Source of the DNA: Emticicia sp. CRIBPO
GTDB lineage: Bacteria; Bacteroidota; Bacteroidia; Cytophagales; Spirosomataceae
Direction: 5' to 3'
Length of the DNA: 64,000 nucleotides
Assembly (NCBI RefSeq): GCF_009905725.1
Contig: NZ_JAAAKV010000012.1
Location: 1 to 64,000, forward strand
In this document: positions 62,582 through 64,000 of the stretch, piece by piece
Layout: each line of letters opens with the position of its first letter
Position numbering within the stretch: position 1 is the stretch's first letter
The notes under the pieces: model-generated
The model's input: the letters and a program-made list of their open reading frames with translations, nothing else
Told to the model about the DNA's origin: nothing
Databases searched by the model: none
Position numbers and translations under genes: made by a program

Positions 62582-64000
62582 TTAATAATTTGGATTTTGC
62601 TTAAGGTTAGGATTATTATCCACCTCACTCTGCGGGATCGGCATGCTGTGTGACTTCCCTACTATAAAATTATTGAAGTCGCTGTCGCGGACTTTCAGCT
62701 GATCTATTGAAGCCTGGTCATTTAAACCCCAGCGTTTCAGGTCAATCCAGCGGACACATTCCAGGCTCAGCTCCAACCCTCTTTCGATTTTCAGGTGGTC
62801 TCTGAATGTGTTTTTATTGCTGGCAATCTGGGCTCCGTTATAATAAGAACTGCTCTCCAGAGCTGGCAATTTTGCCCTTTGCCTTACGCGGTTCAGATAC
62901 CCAATCGCTTTGGCAGTAGGGCCGCTTACTTCATTCAATGCTTCGGCATAAAGCAACAGCATGTCTGAGTACCGCAAAGACCTGAAGTTATTATCGTTCC
63001 AGTAAAAAAGAGGATTGGCGGGGGTACTGTATTTCTTAATAAATACCCTGTTGCCCCACTCTGCTCTCCATTTGTTTCCGTAAATCAGACTATCAGCCCT
63101 TTCCGGAAAATCCTTAGCCGAGTCATTGTACCAGACACTGTAGAAAAGACGGATGTCGTTTTTTCCCTCCACTGTTTTTTCCCGTTTGTAGTAATCCACC
63201 AGCCAGCGGCGGGCCTCCACGTTGTTCCAGCCTATCCCTGCCGGGGCCTGGTTCATTTCTATCTGCGAGCCCATCTGGGCATTAGGGTCACGGTAATTAT
63301 CCGTCTGGTCAAAACCTACGTTGTTGATCAGGGAAAACTGGATTTCGAAAAGCGACTCTTTGTTGTTTTCAGTCGTATTCCTGAAATTATCACCATAATC
63401 AGGCATCAGGTCATAATAGTTTTTGCCTTCACCGTCCACCAGCCATTCAAAACACTTGATCGCCTCCTCCCACTTGTGATGCTGCATATACACTTTGGCC
63501 AGCAGGGCATAAGCCGCCCCCTTGGTGGCACGTCCCTGGTCGGCCGCCGTCCTTGTGGCCGGGAGTTTGGCCACGGCGTCTTTCAGGTCTTCTTCCAGCT
63601 GCGTGAATATCTCGTCCGGCGTTTTTTGTGCGGGCATGTCAGAGGCCGAAGATGTTTTTAATACGAACGGAAGGTTATCCCACAGGGCCGTCAGATAGAA
63701 GTAGTAAAAAGACCTCAGGAACTTGGTCTGCCCTACCAGGTCTGCTTTACGGCTTTCGCTTGTAAATGTCACCTTGTCAACATTATCCAGCACCTGGTTG
63801 GCCCTGAAAATGGCCACATAATGCTCCTTCCAGATTTTGGTATTTACCTCTCCGAAGTTATAGTTGGTATAAATAAACTTCGAATACTCATTCAGCTCCG
63901 TCCATCCTGCCAGGCTGACGCCGTCATCAGCCATCCCATGCATTTGAGTATAGATATTACGGGTCCAGGTGCCTTGCCTGTAAAACATGTTGTATACCGA
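62582..64000 (-). CDS. SusD/RagB-family lipoprotein, 5' end cut by window edge
   Basis: At least 472 residues; the frame stays open to base 64000 (codons for S-V-Y-N precede the first Met in view), so the N-terminus with the lipobox lies outside. Clear SusD features: FLRSFYYFYLTALWDNLPFV, ATKGAAYALLAKVYM, the middle TPR helices, FRSLRYSDMLLLYAEALNE, YLNRVRQRAKLP, LECVRWIDLKRWG and the ending SMPIPQSEVDNNPNLKQNPNY. Its SusC partner should lie just beyond the right edge. It leads the operon with the two propeller proteins and the nucleoside-hydrolase-like protein. Confidence 0.95.
   Translation of the reverse strand, partial: SVYNMFYRQGTWTRNIYTQMHGMADDGVSLAGWTELNEYSKFIYTNYNFGEVNTKIWKEHYVAIFRANQVLDNVDKVTFTSESRKADLVGQTKFLRSFYYFYLTALWDNLPFVLKTSSASDMPAQKTPDEIFTQLEEDLKDAVAKLPATRTAADQGRATKGAAYALLAKVYMQHHKWEEAIKCFEWLVDGEGKNYYDLMPDYGDNFRNTTENNKESLFEIQFSLINNVGFDQTDNYRDPNAQMGSQIEMNQAPAGIGWNNVEARRWLVDYYKREKTVEGKNDIRLFYSVWYNDSAKDFPERADSLIYGNKWRAEWGNRVFIKKYSTPANPLFYWNDNNFRSLRYSDMLLLYAEALNEVSGPTAKAIGYLNRVRQRAKLPALESSSYYNGAQIASNKNTFRDHLKIERGLELSLECVRWIDLKRWGLNDQASIDQLKVRDSDFNNFIVGKSHSMPIPQSEVDNNPNLKQNPNY

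Overview
The window looks like chromosomal DNA of a Bacteroidota bacterium, most likely of the Cytophagales type. The evidence is two SusC/SusD-type nutrient-uptake loci, a TonB receptor paired with a DUF4249 lipoprotein, a type IX secretion C-terminal sorting domain, a fused aspartokinase-homoserine dehydrogenase, an Mpl ligase, and several promoters matching the Bacteroidota -7 box TAnnTTTG. No rRNA, tRNA, CRISPR array, integrase or transposase was seen.

Left third (1-17.8 kb), accessory. A 21-bp tandem repeat runs off the left edge (1-168). A visibly AT-rich minus-strand block (1713-9346) follows. It holds a giant STAND/NACHT-like NTPase translationally coupled to an 88-residue two-helix membrane protein, an HsdR_N-like PD-(D/E)xK nuclease, and a coupled pair of unknown membrane-anchored proteins. 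This is the best candidate for an undescribed, probably anti-phage, system. Next come an XRE regulator, three tandem paralogous envelope proteins, an SRPBCC protein, an ankyrin protein and a HipB-like regulator without a HipA. A second AT-rich pair (15067-17765) is a DUF6161-like membrane protein followed by a KAP-family NTPase.

Middle (17.9-25 kb), mostly housekeeping: thrA and thrB (no thrC follows), a TetR regulator with a clear palindromic operator next to an alpha/beta hydrolase, and a luciferase-like flavin monooxygenase. Palindromic and TTAGC-rich repeats cluster around thrB.

Polysaccharide utilisation locus (25-42.4 kb), all on the minus strand. SusC, SusD and a GH88-like unsaturated glucuronyl hydrolase form one unit, a LacI-family regulator a second. 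The third is GH97, a ROK kinase, a serine hydrolase broken by one in-frame stop, a heparinase II/III-type lyase and an unassigned secreted protein. Four identical copies of the palindrome TAAATCGATTTA lie only in the upstream regions of these three units, two with the same 6-bp spacing to a perfect -7 box. This predicts a self-contained LacI regulon for a uronic-acid polysaccharide.

Right part (42.4-64 kb): TonB receptor/DUF4249; a multidomain ThuA-sugar dehydrogenase-cytochrome c protein and a Gfo/Idh/MocA oxidoreductase; DUF4254 and a GT9 heptosyltransferase-like protein; two tandem small lipoproteins; a T9SS cargo protein; a fasciclin protein; mpl; an arginine-decarboxylase-like enzyme; and a 41-residue lipoprotein. 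At the right edge a second SusD gene, cut by the window, leads two related five-bladed-propeller-like proteins around a nucleoside-hydrolase-like protein.
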